In this document: positions 1-12,418 of the stretch, piece by piece | Numbering within the stretch: the first letter of the stretch is position 1 | How the letters are laid out: every line of letters begins with the position of its first letter | NCBI GenBank assembly: GCA_003117195.1 | Contig: BDSI01000025.1 | Location: 204,898 to 268,897 of the forward strand | From: Eudorina sp. 2006-703-Eu-15 | Lineage: Eukaryota; Chlorophyta; Chlorophyceae; Chlamydomonadales; Volvocaceae | Length of the DNA stretch: 64,000 bases | Reading direction: 5' to 3' | Position numbers and translations under genes: made by a program | The notes under the pieces: model-generated | Seen by the model: the letters and a program-made list of their open reading frames with translations, nothing else | Databases searched by the model: none | What the model was told of the DNA's origin: nothing

Positions 1-985
1 GGGTGTGCTGTCACTGCCATCACAAGGACGCCATCTACCAGCGGCCTCCTATCCAGCACGCAGCTACCGCCGCACGCAGCCGATGGCGCCGCAGCGATTA
101 GGTGCGTGGGGCGGTTGTATCTCCATAGCGTTGCTGCTACGGCCTACGCTGGCAGGCAGAAGGCCATGCGTTGCGGCGGCCCTCACAGCGGCGGTGGCGC
201 AGCGGCGGCGGTGGCGCCGGGTGCCGTCCTCCTCCTCTGCCTCCGCCCCCTCCTTCGGTTGGTGTTTAGATTAGAGACCCGCCCGAAAAGAGACCCGCGG
301 TTGGTGTTACTCCCTTTTTTGAGGTCGAGACGTGTTAGGGCCTCTTCCCGCGCTTCCCCCCTTGGCCAGTCTGGGCCTGCGCCAGAGATTGATGTGGCCT
401 CGCAGCTACCATGGTATTCCCGCCCGATGGCGGTGCACGCACCTCACCTTACCGCACCTCACCCCACCTCACCCCACCCCACCCCCCATGGTCGGCGCCA
501 ATCGTGCAGGGCCCCCGCCAGCACCTCGCATTTCACCAAACCCTGGATCACGTGATTTCCGCCGGTACGGACTTGTACGGATGGCGCTGGTACAGATGGA
601 ACACATGGTGGCTGTACGGACGGCAGCAGCGTCCTGGTCGTCAACGCCGCGTCTAACATGCGCGTCTCATCCCATCATCGCGGCGGGGTGAGCGGCAGTG
701 AGCGGTAGCGACGGGGTGACAGCTCCCGTCATTCTGATGGCGTTGGAATTAAAACCCTCCACCAATGATATGACTTGCCTAAATAGCGGAAACATAAGCG
801 TTGGTCGGAAGGATCGTTCCATGCACTTTGCAGGTCAAAACTCGCAGTAGGGAAGAAGTTTCACTTTTGTCCTCCGAAACCTCCCAGCCCCCTAAAGGAA
901 GGGCCCGGTCGCCTTCAGGCAGCACACACGACATGTGAATTTTGAATAATAGCACTTCAGCGGTACTCTAATATCAGCCATAGCC
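1..985. other. Left edge, no supported gene
   Basis: No reading frame here has convincing protein character. The stretch is GC-rich and low in complexity, with a (CACCTCACC)-like run near 440-485. Positions 257-292 hold an inverted copy of a dispersed repeat (GGGCGGGTCTC...TAAACAC) that recurs elsewhere in the window. Positions about 610-715 resemble 2415-2555: both contain a CGTCCTGGT(C/G)GTCAACGCCG stretch followed by CCCATCATCGCGGCGGGG and AGCGGCAGTGAGCGGTAG. This suggests an old local duplication. No RNA gene was seen. Confidence 0.6.
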
Positions 986-1759
986 ATGGCTGAATTGGCT
1001 CAACTTGCTGAAGTACCGAAATCGAGACGCCTTGCCTATCGGGACTGGATGATATCCATTTTTCACGCATTTATTACAACTGCACTGCTTGCTATTTACG
1101 GCAGCGCTCTGCGTTATGCGCGTTGGCTGGACCCGGAGGCGGTGCTTTTTTCCTCAATGCCATTCATCTCTCTGGCCTACGTGACAGGATTGTGCAGCTG
1201 CTTGTGGACAGCATGGCGGCAGGGACCTCAGCTGGACCCAAGAATGCGGCGCAAGCAGATCCAACAGTCAATCAACCACAAATGGGCAGTGACTAATTCG
1301 GTTGTAGGGCCTGCGGTCTTTGTTACCTTTTCATGGATGGACGTCTCCAACTCGCCGCGGCGATTCATGTATTGGTCCTACATTGGCCAGATGTGCATCG
1401 TTATTTTCACTGCGGCAGACATTTACGTCGAACAAGCAGTGGATGCGGCAAAAATGCAATCTGAGCAGGAGCTGCAGGCGACACGGGGTCAGACGGGCTC
1501 TCCAGTGAAATTATCGGGCCTGCCTTCACTAGAAGACTTCGTGACCGAGCCTTCCGTGCTCGTGAACGACACGAAGTACAGCAGTACAGTGATCACATTA
1601 GATGGCTGCAGGTTGACAGCAAGCCGTAACGCACAGGGCCACGTGGCAGTAGCAGGTTTGCCGGCAGGGCCAGTCGAAGTGTGGGTGTGCCGGCTCAGCG
1701 AAGGGCCCTGGCGTGCCGTTGCAGTTGCAAGGAATGGGATTCTGGATTTTGGATCCTAA
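986..1759 (+). CDS. Intronless four-helix membrane protein, unknown function
   Basis: A single uninterrupted frame of 257 codons starts at an ATG in a good context (GCCATGG). I do not recognise the family. Hydrophobic segments lie at about residues 23-43, 54-73, 103-120 and 128-146, which suggests four membrane spans. A soluble tail of about 110 residues follows, with a small beta-rich stretch near the C-terminus (DGCRLTASRNAQGHVAVAGL). Codon use is less GC-biased than in the neighbouring genes (many TTT, GCA, ATT codons). Lack of introns in an intron-rich region could mean a retrocopy or an atypical gene. That a protein is encoded is well supported by length, composition and start context; localisation and function are unknown. 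Confidence 0.7.
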   Translation: MAELAQLAEVPKSRRLAYRDWMISIFHAFITTALLAIYGSALRYARWLDPEAVLFSSMPFISLAYVTGLCSCLWTAWRQGPQLDPRMRRKQIQQSINHKWAVTNSVVGPAVFVTFSWMDVSNSPRRFMYWSYIGQMCIVIFTAADIYVEQAVDAAKMQSEQELQATRGQTGSPVKLSGLPSLEDFVTEPSVLVNDTKYSSTVITLDGCRLTASRNAQGHVAVAGLPAGPVEVWVCRLSEGPWRAVAVARNGILDFGS

Positions 1760-4700
1760 TCCTTAGGGTTGGGCAGCTCTGGCAGTTCGCCCCAAGTGGT
1801 AGTTCACAAGTAAACCAACGCTGCAGTTGATAAGACATCATTGGCAGTTGGTCTTACATATCAAGCTATTGTGGGTTTACATATGTACGGATGTACGGCG
1901 CATTTCACCTCAATCTTGAACTCTCGATGCGGGCGAGGACCCCGATGGGGGCGGTGGCGTGGACCCGCTGTCGGTCTTCAGTACGGCCGCCATCACCGCG
2001 GGGCTGACGGCGGAGGCCATGGCCTCACTGAGGGCGGAGGGGGCAGCAGCGGGGGAGCAGGCCGCCGCGGGGGGACGGATGAGCGGGTCCGTCCGCAGCT
2101 GGGGTGCCAGCCGCAGTGTCGACGTCGTCGGCGGAGGTGGCAGTGGCGGCAGTGGCGGCGGAGGCGCCGCCGAGCTGGTGCGAGCCGTGCAGGTCCAGGC
2201 GCTGCTGGATACTCCCTTGATTGCCGCCGGTACGGATGGCGGTGATGGTACGGATGGAGGACATGGCAATCAAACGGACGGCAGCAGCAAGTACGGCAGC
2301 GATGGGAGCAGCCGCAACCGCAGCGGGGCAGCAGGGCAAGCGAGCGGCGAGGCGGCGTCGCCGCCCTGCCCGCTGTGGAGTGGCCGGCGCCGCCACGACC
2401 TGGGCGGCACCAATGGAGCTGGACGACGTCCTGGTGGTCAACGCCGTCGAATTTGTCGTTTGTCGTTTGTCGTTTGTCGTTTGTCATACGTGTTTCGTCC
2501 CATCCCATCATCGCGGCGGGGCAGGTGAGCGGCAGTGAGCGGTAGTGACGGGGTGGGTGTGCACTACTTGGGCGCGGAGGGCGTGCATTGGGAGCTCCAC
2601 TGGCATCTGACCAACAATCCCACTGCAACCCCACTGCTGCAAACAGCCGCTGCTGGCACCTGCCGCGCCGCCTCCTCCTTCGCTCCCTGCCCGTCCTCAA
2701 ACCCCGCGCTCCCTCAAACCCTCTCCCAACGCCTCCTCCATTCCCCTCCCTCCCCTCCCTCCCCGCCCCTCTCCCTGGTGCGGTGCGGTGCACTACTTGG
2801 TCTTTCCCCTCAGTTCCACGTGCGCGGCATCCGGGGCTGCTGGCTGCTGGACGCCCTGCTGCTGCTCACGGCGCTCTTCAGGGACCTGAGCCTGGACGGG
2901 GCGGGCCATGGAGCTGGTGCCGCGGCAGACCGTTACAACCGCCGCCGCGGGCGCCATGTGGGCGGTCGAGTGGGCGCACTGGAGTGCGGCGGTGGCTGCG
3001 GTACTGGTGGTGGTGGTCCGGGATGTTTGCTGGCGGATGAGCTTCCTGCGGGAGGAGGGGCGGCCGGAGGTGCGAAGCGGCGGAGGCGGCGGCGGAGGAG
3101 GAGGAGCCGGGGGCCGGAGGCTCGAGGGCCGGGGTGAGGCCGCGTTCACGACGGCAGGGGTGCGGCCTAAGACCCGGCGGATGCGGCGGCGGCGGCGGCG
3201 GCTGGGCGCTGCAGAGACCTCTAGGGCGCCGTTGGCTTGCGGTGGCAGGGTGCGAGCTCCAGTTGGAGGCGCACGGTGCTGGTCGTTGCTCCTGCAGGGG
3301 GGGCTAGGGGATGCCACTGCGCTTCTTGCGACACTTGGCTTCAGTTCACATGGAGCTGTCCTGGTCAGACCTGACCTGGCCTGGCGTGGGCTGTGGCCTG
3401 GGAGGCCGGCGGGCTGCCCAGGCGGGGTGTGCCGCTGGATTCCGCATGCGGGGCACTGAGCGGATGGGTTCGGCCCGGGAGGAAGAGGAGGAGGAGGAGG
3501 CGGGTGGGTTCCGATGGCGCGGCACTCGGTCAGGATGGAGTGTGCAGTCTGGTGTGTGGCTGCCACCGGCGCTGAAAGCCTTCGTGGCATGGCCGGCGCC
3601 TCTTGCGCTGTCCCGCTGCTTGCCAGTCCCTATTTTGATCTCTAGCGCGCGCACTCAATGTTCAAGGAGCAGGGAGTATGTTGCAGCGAGTGTGTTGCAT
3701 TTCGTCAAATGGGTCGGCGGTGATGTGTTTGCTTGCTGGAGGGCGGCGTTCGGGAGGAGGAGGGAAGGTGGTTGAAACGGGTGCGCGGAGGCGCGATTGG
3801 GTGATCCCTCGTCCAATGGGACGGGTTTTTGGGGTCTGTACGGAGATGTACGGCCAATGTATGCCTGTACATGCCTGTACGAAAATGCGATGGGGTCGCA
3901 CACACCCGGATGACTGTGTCCCGCCCCCATCGGCAGGTTTCCGAATGCCTTATGAGCGAACGACTGACGGAACTCCTGCTGGCTGGCTGGCTGGCTGGCT
4001 GGCTGGATCCCGTAGCCGCACTGCTGGACTGCTATACGGTAGATTCGCCCGCTGCTTCCCGTCCCCCTCTCGTATGGGATGGATTCTACTTCCTCCGGGC
4101 ACCGCAGTAGTGCTTCCTGGCGCCGAACCGAACCGAACTGAACCGCACCACCCAACGAACGAACGAACGCACGAAGCAAATATACCCCGTACGTGCGGTG
4201 CGTGTCACGTCGGTTTGTAATATATACTTCATGGTGCCTCGCACGTGTCGAATGTGTCCGTCCGGCGGTCCCATCTCCCATCAATCGCATTTGGCTGCTG
4301 CTGCCCCCATCGATTGTGCCGCGCGCGCAACCGATGTACGTACGGCGCCGCCGATGCGTCGCAGACACATACAGACAATGTGCGGGGCCACAGTGCTTCG
4401 GGTGTGATGTGACGCTCACCAAGGGTACAACGAGTGAATTGTTGGGTATGCAGGGAACAAAAGCTAAGAAGCTTCATTATTATTTTATTCACTAGGGTCC
4501 GTCCGCCCTGTAATGCGATTGCAGATGTGTGTAACCGTATTCGGGCAGCGCAGGAGTGTGTGCTGTGCGTTGGGCGTGGCACAGTGCCCAAATTGCAGAT
4601 GTACGTTTTCATGGCATGTGGCTGTCCTCGTGCTGTCGCGCCCTAGAGTCGCGAACCGCGGCGGTGCTGTCATTATCACCATTGTTAATGATGTTACAGT

Positions 4701-7599
4701 GCACCCCGAGGGTCATTGATCGGTGAGCCATTGCTGGTGCTGTCCGTAGGCGTGGCACAGTGCTTCAGGCCCCTCCCTCGCTCGCTCCCTCCCTCCCTCC
4801 CTCCCGAAAGAGAGGTAGGGTCGTCAATCATCCCTACGATAACGGTATGATCGGCCGCAACCTGTGAAACCCCGTACGAGAGGCCGCATTCATGCGATGC
4901 ACCGCAAAGAGGGCTACCTGGTCCCCAGCCGCCGCTGCCCCGGGGCCTAGGCGGGCTTCGCGTCATTGAGCGTCGCGGTGCACGGTTTGCCGGTTCGCCC
5001 GTCGGTTTGTGTTCCGTTGGGCCGCCGGGCGTGAATGGCCTCCGTCTTTGTCTTCGTGCTCTCCACAACAAGCAAGGGTGCTGCGGCCTGCGGGTCGGGT
5101 CGGCTGGGTGGGTGGATGACTGATGCGGGCATGCGTGGGATGATGAATGAATGAAAGACTGAATGAATGACTTCAAATGCCACAGTGGCCACAGTGTTAC
5201 CGCGGTGGTGATGAGGGCGAATAGGGCGAATTGGCGATGGTGTTGTTGGAGCGCCGTGGTTGCCCAGGGAGGGTTTGCGTGGGGGGGTTGTGTCCTGCCG
5301 CGCCCCTCCGAGCCACGTTCTTTGCTCCGCTGTGGTGCGGCGCGGGCTTGGTCAGCGCTGTCGCGTCACGTCCCGTTGGCGTCACGTCCCGGCCTCGCAC
5401 CGGCGGTCCGGATGGGTCAGAGGATGGGTCGCGGCCCCTCCAGGAGCCGGGAAGCAGCCAGCAGCCGGACAGCGGACGGAGACCGCCGACGCAGAACGAG
5501 GCCGTAATCGGCGGTGAGCTCTCAGTGCGTGGGCGTGGGCCACCGCACGCCTGGTCTGGTGCTTTCCATCCTTAGTCCATCCCTGGGTTGCTGTACATAC
5601 GGGGTAATCACGTACGGCCCATGCATGTCGGCTGCAGGGACAGAGGGTCCACGCTCACCGCAGCCTTTTCCCGCTAGGAGGGCCTCCGTCGTCGTACCTT
5701 CAAGGTGCTTGGGCCGAGGGTTTATATGCACACCGCACCGCACCGCGCCACCGTATCAGATCCAGGTCCAGCCACCGCAACACAACTAACAGGCAGAGGC
5801 AGGGCAGGGGGTCCAACGGACGTCGGTTTGTGGGGCGCGCGTCTGGACCGTCCCATTTCACCTGCCTGCTGCGTTGCGGCAATCCGACCGGGCAAGGTGG
5901 GGAGCCGCTCCCTCCAGTTTGTCTGTCGTGCAAACATCCCCGCTCATCCTGGATGGACAGGTAGATTTATACCCTTCCTTATAGGAGTCCTGGAATTGGG
6001 TGTGGTCTGGCTCTTCGGTGGTGTCTGGAGGGTTCGACAGCACGTTGGGTACGTGACTTGTCGCAACGCCGTAGTACCCATCCATGTATGTGCTGTACTC
6101 AACAAAGGTACATTGTTGCGTGGCCACAACATCAAGACGTGGATGGGGGAGTATCACAACAGGGGAGCAACCCCACATCGCCAGATGAGCTACATTCCAC
6201 GAGGGGTTGCGACGTTGCATGCGCCAGCAGGAGCAGTAGGTTGCATTGCGGTGGCTGTGCTAGTCTACACTGGACATACCCCCCTGCGTGTTGCCGTACA
6301 CGCAGTACCGTACACACTTAATCTGTACAGCATTGCTGGGGTCCGTACATCTGCATGCATGTCGGTGTACAGTTGCCGGGGTGCCGTCCATACATATCTT
6401 TGAGCGCAAGAGGGACACCCGGGTAGAGCCATCAGCATGTAACAGGGAGTGGCTGGGGACGACGCACCCTCCTGCCCCATCCATGTAACAGTGACTCCAG
6501 ACGCGCCGTCCGACCCCATCCGGCCGGGGTACCATACAACGCCCTACCTGATGTCCAACAGGCAGAGCTGCGCGCCATGTGCGCCTTTCGGAGCGGCACC
6601 ACCAATGACGGCCTCAACACACACCCACTTCTTGGGTCGGGCGGGTCTCTTACCTAAACACACCCACTTCTTCAAGTAAGCCGTCAGGGGAATGAACCTC
6701 CATCACGCCAGGCGGGTGGGATGGGGAGAGAGGAGGAGTGGAACTCCTGGCATAGGCCATCTATCCACAGCGGCATCAAGGTCTCAGGAATGAAGGCCGA
6801 CTGTTGGTCCCTAGAGGGCTCACGGAAAGAAAGCCAGCCCCCATGCATCGCACTCACATCAGCAGAGGTACGGTGAGAACACTTCGATCAATCCAACACC
6901 AGGACGGACACCGTGGTGTATGCAGCCAAACCGCCTCCGCCGCGGCACCCTCACGACCTGCTACAAAAGCCCACAACCCACATGAGGGGCGAGTAACTCC
7001 AATCGAACAACCCATTTAGGCAGTTCATCATCAGGAGACAAACCAGCTGGTAAAGCGGCGCCTCCATCCGTCCACGTAACACCCACATAGGCACGCATCC
7101 CACACAAACACCATCGTATGTATCCATCTGTGCCATCATTGAAGGTCAGCCATCCACCTCACCACTGCCCCACCACTTGCTTCGTCCTCGTCGCGGCGAC
7201 CCACCTGGCCCTTCCTAGGGTGTCGGTCTGTATGGCACTCCAACCCCCTGCGGTGCAACGACCCCCAAAGCTCGCGAGCCAGGGCCGGTGTACATGTCGT
7301 GCAGCACGACCTGCCGTGCAATTCACCCAGTTCACACCCGCTCTGCTGCTTGCCTGCCCGGGCACACAAGCAGTGCACATAATTGAATGCTTCCCCACAA
7401 CTAACAGCAATTGTGGCAGTTTTGGCGACATACAAGTTGCATCCTGCGTGACCCCATACATAGGTGTCCATCAGCCCCATCGTACCCACCACTCGTGCTC
7501 TATGCTATGACGCTCAAACTCGACAAAGACCCGAAGCGCTTCTGCCGCCGTTGCAATATTCGGGTCTTCCACCGCGGTCTTCTACCGCGGCCCTCCTCC
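1760..7599. other. 5.8-kb stretch without a confirmed gene
   Basis: Apart from the weak exon-like segment described at 1959-3139, I see no coding signal here. Present are a GTTTGTC tandem (about 2453-2487), a GGCTGG run (about 3981-4005), a CCCT/CCTC run (about 4770-4805), many GTACGG/CGTACG words, and a copy of the GGGCGGGTCTC...AAACACAC repeat at 6621-6668. Longer frames between 5700 and 6400 have no recognisable domain and overlap frames in other phases of equal length. Confidence 0.5.
1959..3139 (+). other. Possible exon remnants of an unknown membrane protein
   Basis: Three blocks read more like protein than their surroundings. Positions about 1960-2210 give a Ser/Ala/Gly-rich stretch beginning DPLSVFSTAAITAGL. 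Positions about 2816-2905, just after a CTCAG, give FHVRGIRGCWLLDALLLLTA, a hydrophobic segment. Positions about 2957-3075, in a different phase, give a second hydrophobic segment (SAAVAAVLVVVVRD). Two hydrophobic segments in different phases would need an intron or a frameshift between them. No start, stop or full splice chain could be fixed. It may be a decayed gene or part of a poorly resolved one. Confidence 0.25.
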
Positions 7600-10099
7600 T
7601 CAGTCCCTCCTGGCCTCCTCATCAGGCACCGCACAGCCCTGCTCCACCAGCCAGGCCAGGAGCTCCACCCAGCAGTTTTTACCCGCGGCGCATCCCAGGA
7701 CCTGCAACTCCCTGCCGCCCCATGGCACACCCAGCCGCCGCAGGCACTGCAGCACCGCCAGGTCCTGGTTGATGACCGCGTCCTCGTAGCAGGCACCGTC
7801 CGTCTGTCGATTCCAAGAGAGGGACAAAGGGAACGAATCAAGACGATTTCAGGGCGACATTTGAAAGTTTGAATTTATACCACCCAGCAGCCACCAATAC
7901 AAGTCTCGGATCCATCTTGGATCCGAAAAACAAACCATGCGGACATATATATCCTGTACGGAAATATGTTCTTGCTGACTCCCGCACTCGAGTAAGCACA
8001 TGCATGGACTGGATGAGGGGTGAATGTGAGTGTGGTGGACATTGCCGCGGACCCCGCAACCCGAAACGAAGGGATCTTCGGTGCCGCCTGCCGGAGTCTC
8101 CAGGCAAGAGACTCCGGCGGGGGAAAAGGGGAGGCGGGGCCGACAGAGCAACGATGCAATAACGGTGCTCCAGGAACCGAAATCACTCTTGACCCTGTGA
8201 ACCCTCAGATCAAAGACCAGGGACGGCTGTCACCGATGACCCGCTGGGGTCTGCAGCACCAAGTGGAATTCCCACATACATCGCAGGTAGCTAGACCCAA
8301 TCACTCGCGGCACTCACCGGCAGGGGACAGCCCTGCTCCGCCATCCACTCGAGAAGCGCGACGTTGCCCGACGCTGCCGCTGATGTGAAGGCGCGCTCAT
8401 CCCACACGCAGCCACGCGCCCGCAGCCACGTCACCATCTCCAGGTTGCTACTGCGGGCCGCAAAGCCAACCAGGTCCGCGCCCCTTGAGCCCTCCAGCGC
8501 TTCCCGCAGCGCCGCCGCAGCCGCCGCCCTGACCTCCAGCCCGGCCCCCGCCAGCACCTCCAGCTCGGCCAGCGGCGCCCCCACAGCCCCTGCCGCCGCC
8601 TCCGGGCCAGCAGCTGCAGCCGCCTCCGGGCCAGCCCCTGCCGCCGCCTCCGGGCCAGCCCCTGCAGCCGCCTCCGGGCCAGCCCCTGCAGCCGCCTCTG
8701 GGCCAGCCCCTGCAGCCGCCTCCGGGCCAGCAGCTGCATGTGCCCCGCTGCCGGCGGCCATCCACTCCAGCAGCTGCTGATTGTCCGTCGACACGGCGGC
8801 CTTGACAACCGCCGGCCAGATGGGAAGTCCTCGAGTTGCAAGCCGCGCGGCAACCACCGCCTGGGCTGGGGTATTCAGAATCCGGCACAGGCTCTCGAGT
8901 GGGAACCAATGCTCCGAGTCGTCCGGCACCCAGCTTGCCAAGTCCGCCAGTCGGTCCTGTGGCCACTGCTCCAGGGCAAAGTCCACCAGCTCGGGTGCGG
9001 CGAGCTCCAGCCCCCGGCAGAGGACCTGCCAAACAGCTGTGGCGTGCGCGACCTCCGGCAGCAGCTGCAGGTACAGCCAGGCGCGCTCAACACAGTCGCT
9101 GGGCGGCAGTGTGTCGGCTAGCCTGAATTGTGACGAGCTGGGCGTCGATTCATTTAGAGCGCAGCCACGGGCCTGCAGCCAGTCCACTTTGGCGGTCCAG
9201 TCGCGGGTGGGGCTGGTCAGGGCGGCGACGAGGGGGCTGTCATTGTTGTCCTGCAGCGGCTGCCAGCCATCCTGCCGTACAGATATCAGGGCATCGTACA
9301 CCCGCTGCAGCCCCGCCAGATCGCATCCGTACGCTGCTTGCCGCAGCACGTTGCCCAGGAGCCTGCCGTTCTCCGCTGGAGCGAGCGGCAGCAGCCACTG
9401 CACCAGGTCCACGTGCCCGTGTTCGGCCGCGTAGCACGCCGCCAACAAAATCAACGTCGGGTGACTCAGAACGCCATCCGCCCGCAGCGCCTCGCACACC
9501 TCCCGGCGACCCGCGAGGGCCGCACCGCGCCACGCGCACAGATCCACATGCTCCGTGTCGATGTCCGGGCAGCGGCTGAGCAGCCAGCGCATCTGGGCGA
9601 TGTCGCCGTTGCCGGCAGCGGCCGTCAGCGCGGCGCGCCAACCGTTATCATGGAGAACAAAGCCCGCCTCCGCCAGCCACTCGCAGATGGAGAGGTGGCC
9701 CGCAGCCGCTGCGCTTGTGAAGGCTGAGGGATCCGGACGGCAGCCCGCGGCGGCGACGGCCACCTGGAGGTTGCTCAGCACGCCGCTGGCCGCCGTCAAA
9801 GCCAGGAGCTGCCGCCGGGATTTGAGCTTCAGGCTGTGATAGGCGGCCGGGCTGCCCCAGCGCCAGACGAAGGCGTGCGGCGGCACCGGCTCGGACAGCC
9901 GGACCTGGGTCGCGCCGCGAAAGAGCTCCGCGGCGGCCTTGTTCAGCAGCCTCAAGTTGCAGGCAACGTCATTGCCTGGCAGGTGCTCCGCCACGCGCTC
10001 CTGCAGAACGGCCGTGAGGTCGGACCAGCTGGTCGGCCGATGGTCATCTACTTGCGGGCCAGAAGGATCTCTGGCCTCAGGAACTGTTACGCGTTCCAT
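7600..10099 (-). CDS. F-box/ankyrin-like repeat protein, copy A (early stop)
   Basis: Two exons are visible on the minus strand: 10099-8318 (donor G|GTGAGT) and 7803-7600 (acceptor GACAG|ACG), phase 0, about 661 residues. An upstream in-frame ATG at 10165 exists, but 10099 aligns with the starts of copies B and C. Residues about 20-65 (WSDL...ERVAEHL...LRLLNKAAAELF) resemble an F-box, which in other proteins docks Skp1 for ubiquitin ligation. Then come the family block VPPHAFVWRWG and ankyrin-like helical repeats (AAAAGHLSICEWL type), ending in WMAEQGCPLP at the splice site. A coding minisatellite adds GPEAAAGA repeats. The last exon stops at a TGA (7600-7602), where B, C and D read on for 20 or more residues. 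Related residues are still legible in the same frame beyond a second stop. Target and function are unknown. Confidence 0.7.
8575..8742 (-). repeat. Coding minisatellite (24-bp unit) in copy A
   Basis: A 24-bp unit (CCTGCAGCCGCCTCCGGGCC on the plus strand, plus four bases) repeats about six times. It encodes GPEAAAGA on the minus strand without breaking frame. Copies B and C have only one unit-like stretch at this place, so the expansion is specific to copy A. Confidence 0.85.
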
Positions 10100-10680
10100 T
10101 TTATGTGCTTGATGTGCGTTAAACCTAATATGAAACGCGGTCAGAGCGGTGCAGTTGATGTTCACGAGCTTGAATTGGTGACCAGCCCTTCTCAGGAATA
10201 GTAAAAGTAGATGCAGCTGAAAGCAAAGATCTCAGATTTGTTCTATTTTCAGTCAGCTTCGTACCTCTCTACGTTTTACTTTTTCAAAGGCGGCTAGCGG
10301 TTGACAAATCTTGAACCGTACTAGTCACGACCGTTATGGCGTGCTGTAGAGGTCAACGGTAAGTCCTACGCGGCCTACGAAGGCAAACAGGGGACCCCTA
10401 AAACTGTGCATCCCGTCGAAAATGCAACCCGCCATCAGTTATTATGTCCAGCCTCCTGCACGCACGCCCAATCCTCGCCATCGCTGTTTGCTGACCCTTG
10501 CTGACGTACGCAGTCTGACGCTCCCGCCCACGCGTCGCCCCCCTACAGCCTCCTCGATCCCCTCGCCAGCATCCGAGGCCCGTACAGTCCGTGCACGGAC
10601 CGCATCTCCTCATCCCTTCGCTCTGTCCTGCACTTGCCCTGATGGGCCCGACAGTGCCCATGGCAGCAGCTGGTTAGCGC

Positions 10681-10857
10681 TTTCCCCTTCCCTTCCCTTC
10701 CCTTCCCTTCCCTTCCCTTCCCTTCCCTTCCTTCCCTTCCCTTCCCTTCCCTTCCCTTCCCTTCCCTTCCCTTCCCTTCCCTTCCCTTCCCTTCCCTTCC
10801 CTTCCCTTCCCTTCCCTTCCCTTCCCTTCCCTTCCCTTCCCTTCCCTTCCCTTCCCT
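10681..10857. repeat. (CCCTT)n microsatellite
   Basis: About 35 copies of CCCTT run with one short slip near 10730. On the minus strand this reads as (GGAAG)n polypurine. The long open frames across it are an artefact of the repeat. Confidence 0.95.
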
Positions 10858-11293
10858 CTCCAATGCACGGCGGACCCGAACGTCGTTCCCCCGAGGTCCC
10901 CCCCCACGTGATTCGGACGTATGTCAAGCCGGGCCGCATACACCATACGGCCGCGTCCGCTTGAGCTGCTGTGCAGCCACCGGCTCCTTCATTCAGTTCG
11001 ATTGATGGATAAAGGAATGCATGGACCTCACAGGGTTACGGGTCCTTGACGGGATGACGGCCCTCCCTCCCTAGAGCCCAGACGCCCGGGCTGTCGTCCC
11101 CCGCACCGCCCTCCCTCCAACGGCCCACGGCTTGGCTGTCCCGGCGGGGCCTTTCACGCCTGTTGGCCCGGTTGGCCCTCCCTCCCTCCCTACCTACACC
11201 GGCAGCGACTGCCAGCACCACACACCACCGGAGAACGCCGCCAGCGAGTCCCACTGCACACGGGCCCCAATCTCCCGAAAAAGCGCCCGGAGG

Positions 11294-11424
11294 CATTACC
11301 CCTCCCGGGGCCTTACTCCTCCCGGGGCCTTACTCCTCCCGGGGCCTTACTCCTCCCGGGGCCTTACTCTCCCGGGGCCTTACTCCTCCCGGGGCCTTAC
11401 TCCTCCCGGGGCCTTACTCCTTCT
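11294..11424. repeat. 17-bp minisatellite, CCCGGGGCCTTACTCCT unit
   Basis: Eight or so copies of a 17-bp unit, with one copy shortened by two bases. No coding role is apparent. Confidence 0.9.
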
Positions 11425-12237
11425 CCGGTCACTGCATCGCGGCCCCGCCACCGCCAGGTGGGTGACATGGGGGATGGAGGCGATCACGCACCCAGCGCTC
11501 GGCGCCGCCCTCGCCGTCCCCCATCAAGGTAGCACTGAGCATCCCCATTCTGCTGTATGTGTAATGCCGCACACTCTATACGTACGGTAACGTTCATTCC
11601 GTACGCACGGTAACGTTCATTCATTCATTCATACGGAACATGGCCCGCGCTCTCTGACACCCGGTGGCCGTACAGTAGGCCGTCCTCCCATCTCCGCGCC
11701 TCGGCCTCACAGCTGCCAAGATCTAACTTTACAAGCGTCGTACCGCGTCATACCACGTCGTACCATGTCGTACCACGCTGCTGCTGCCCCGGCATCAATA
11801 CATTTCACGGACTAGCCCCTCAGCACCATCCGTTGCCGTACTATTCCCTCTCTGGCTGCCGTACGTACTCACCCAGCTGCTTAGCTCCCGCCCGCGGCAA
11901 TGAACCCTACACTCCCTTCACCCGCAATGCAGCCGCCCCCGGGATACCCGCCACCTGGCTGGCCCGATCTAGGCCCGAACCCGGGAATCGGATGGCGCAA
12001 AGGCAGCGAGTCCCAATATCGGACGCGTCGGCAAAGCCGCCACCAAGTTATTCATCTCCTCCCGGCTGTTCTCCTATATACTGGACTCCATGACCTGATG
12101 ACGCACGATGATACCGCAGCCACGCAAACCCCCGTTTCCAGCCCGGCCTCGGAGTACGAGACCTCATGAGGCGGTTGAGAGGACACCTCATCCGCAACGA
12201 GAAGCCTTCGGCCGCCCCGTGTCCACACTCACACTCA

Positions 12238-12418
12238 GAGAGAAAGGACGTAGGCCATGCACGTGTGCTCAGGGAAGAAACCCGCCCGCCAACCGAGGGA
12301 AGTAGAAACCCGCCATGTACGTGGTGGGTGTGGATTTGGTCCCCGTGCGTCCTCACCACACGGTATGCAATCACACAACTGACGTAACTACTCCAGGTCA
12401 GTGTCGACGCACACACCT
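12238..12418 (+). repeat. 181-bp dispersed repeat, copy 1
   Basis: This stretch is nearly identical to 21496-21675. Shared landmarks include GACGTAGGCCATG, CAGGGAAGAAACCCGCCCGC, CACACGGTATGCAATCACAC and GCACACACCT at the right end. Similarity stops sharply on both sides. I see no terminal inverted repeats, so the type of element is open. Confidence 0.8.

Noticed and set aside
5705..6403. 232-codon plus-strand frame
   Set aside because: Composition changes along its length, there is no motif, and open frames of similar size exist in other phases.
10422..10964. Frame encoding repeated [10 protein letters not shown]
   Set aside because: Simply the (CCCTT)n array.
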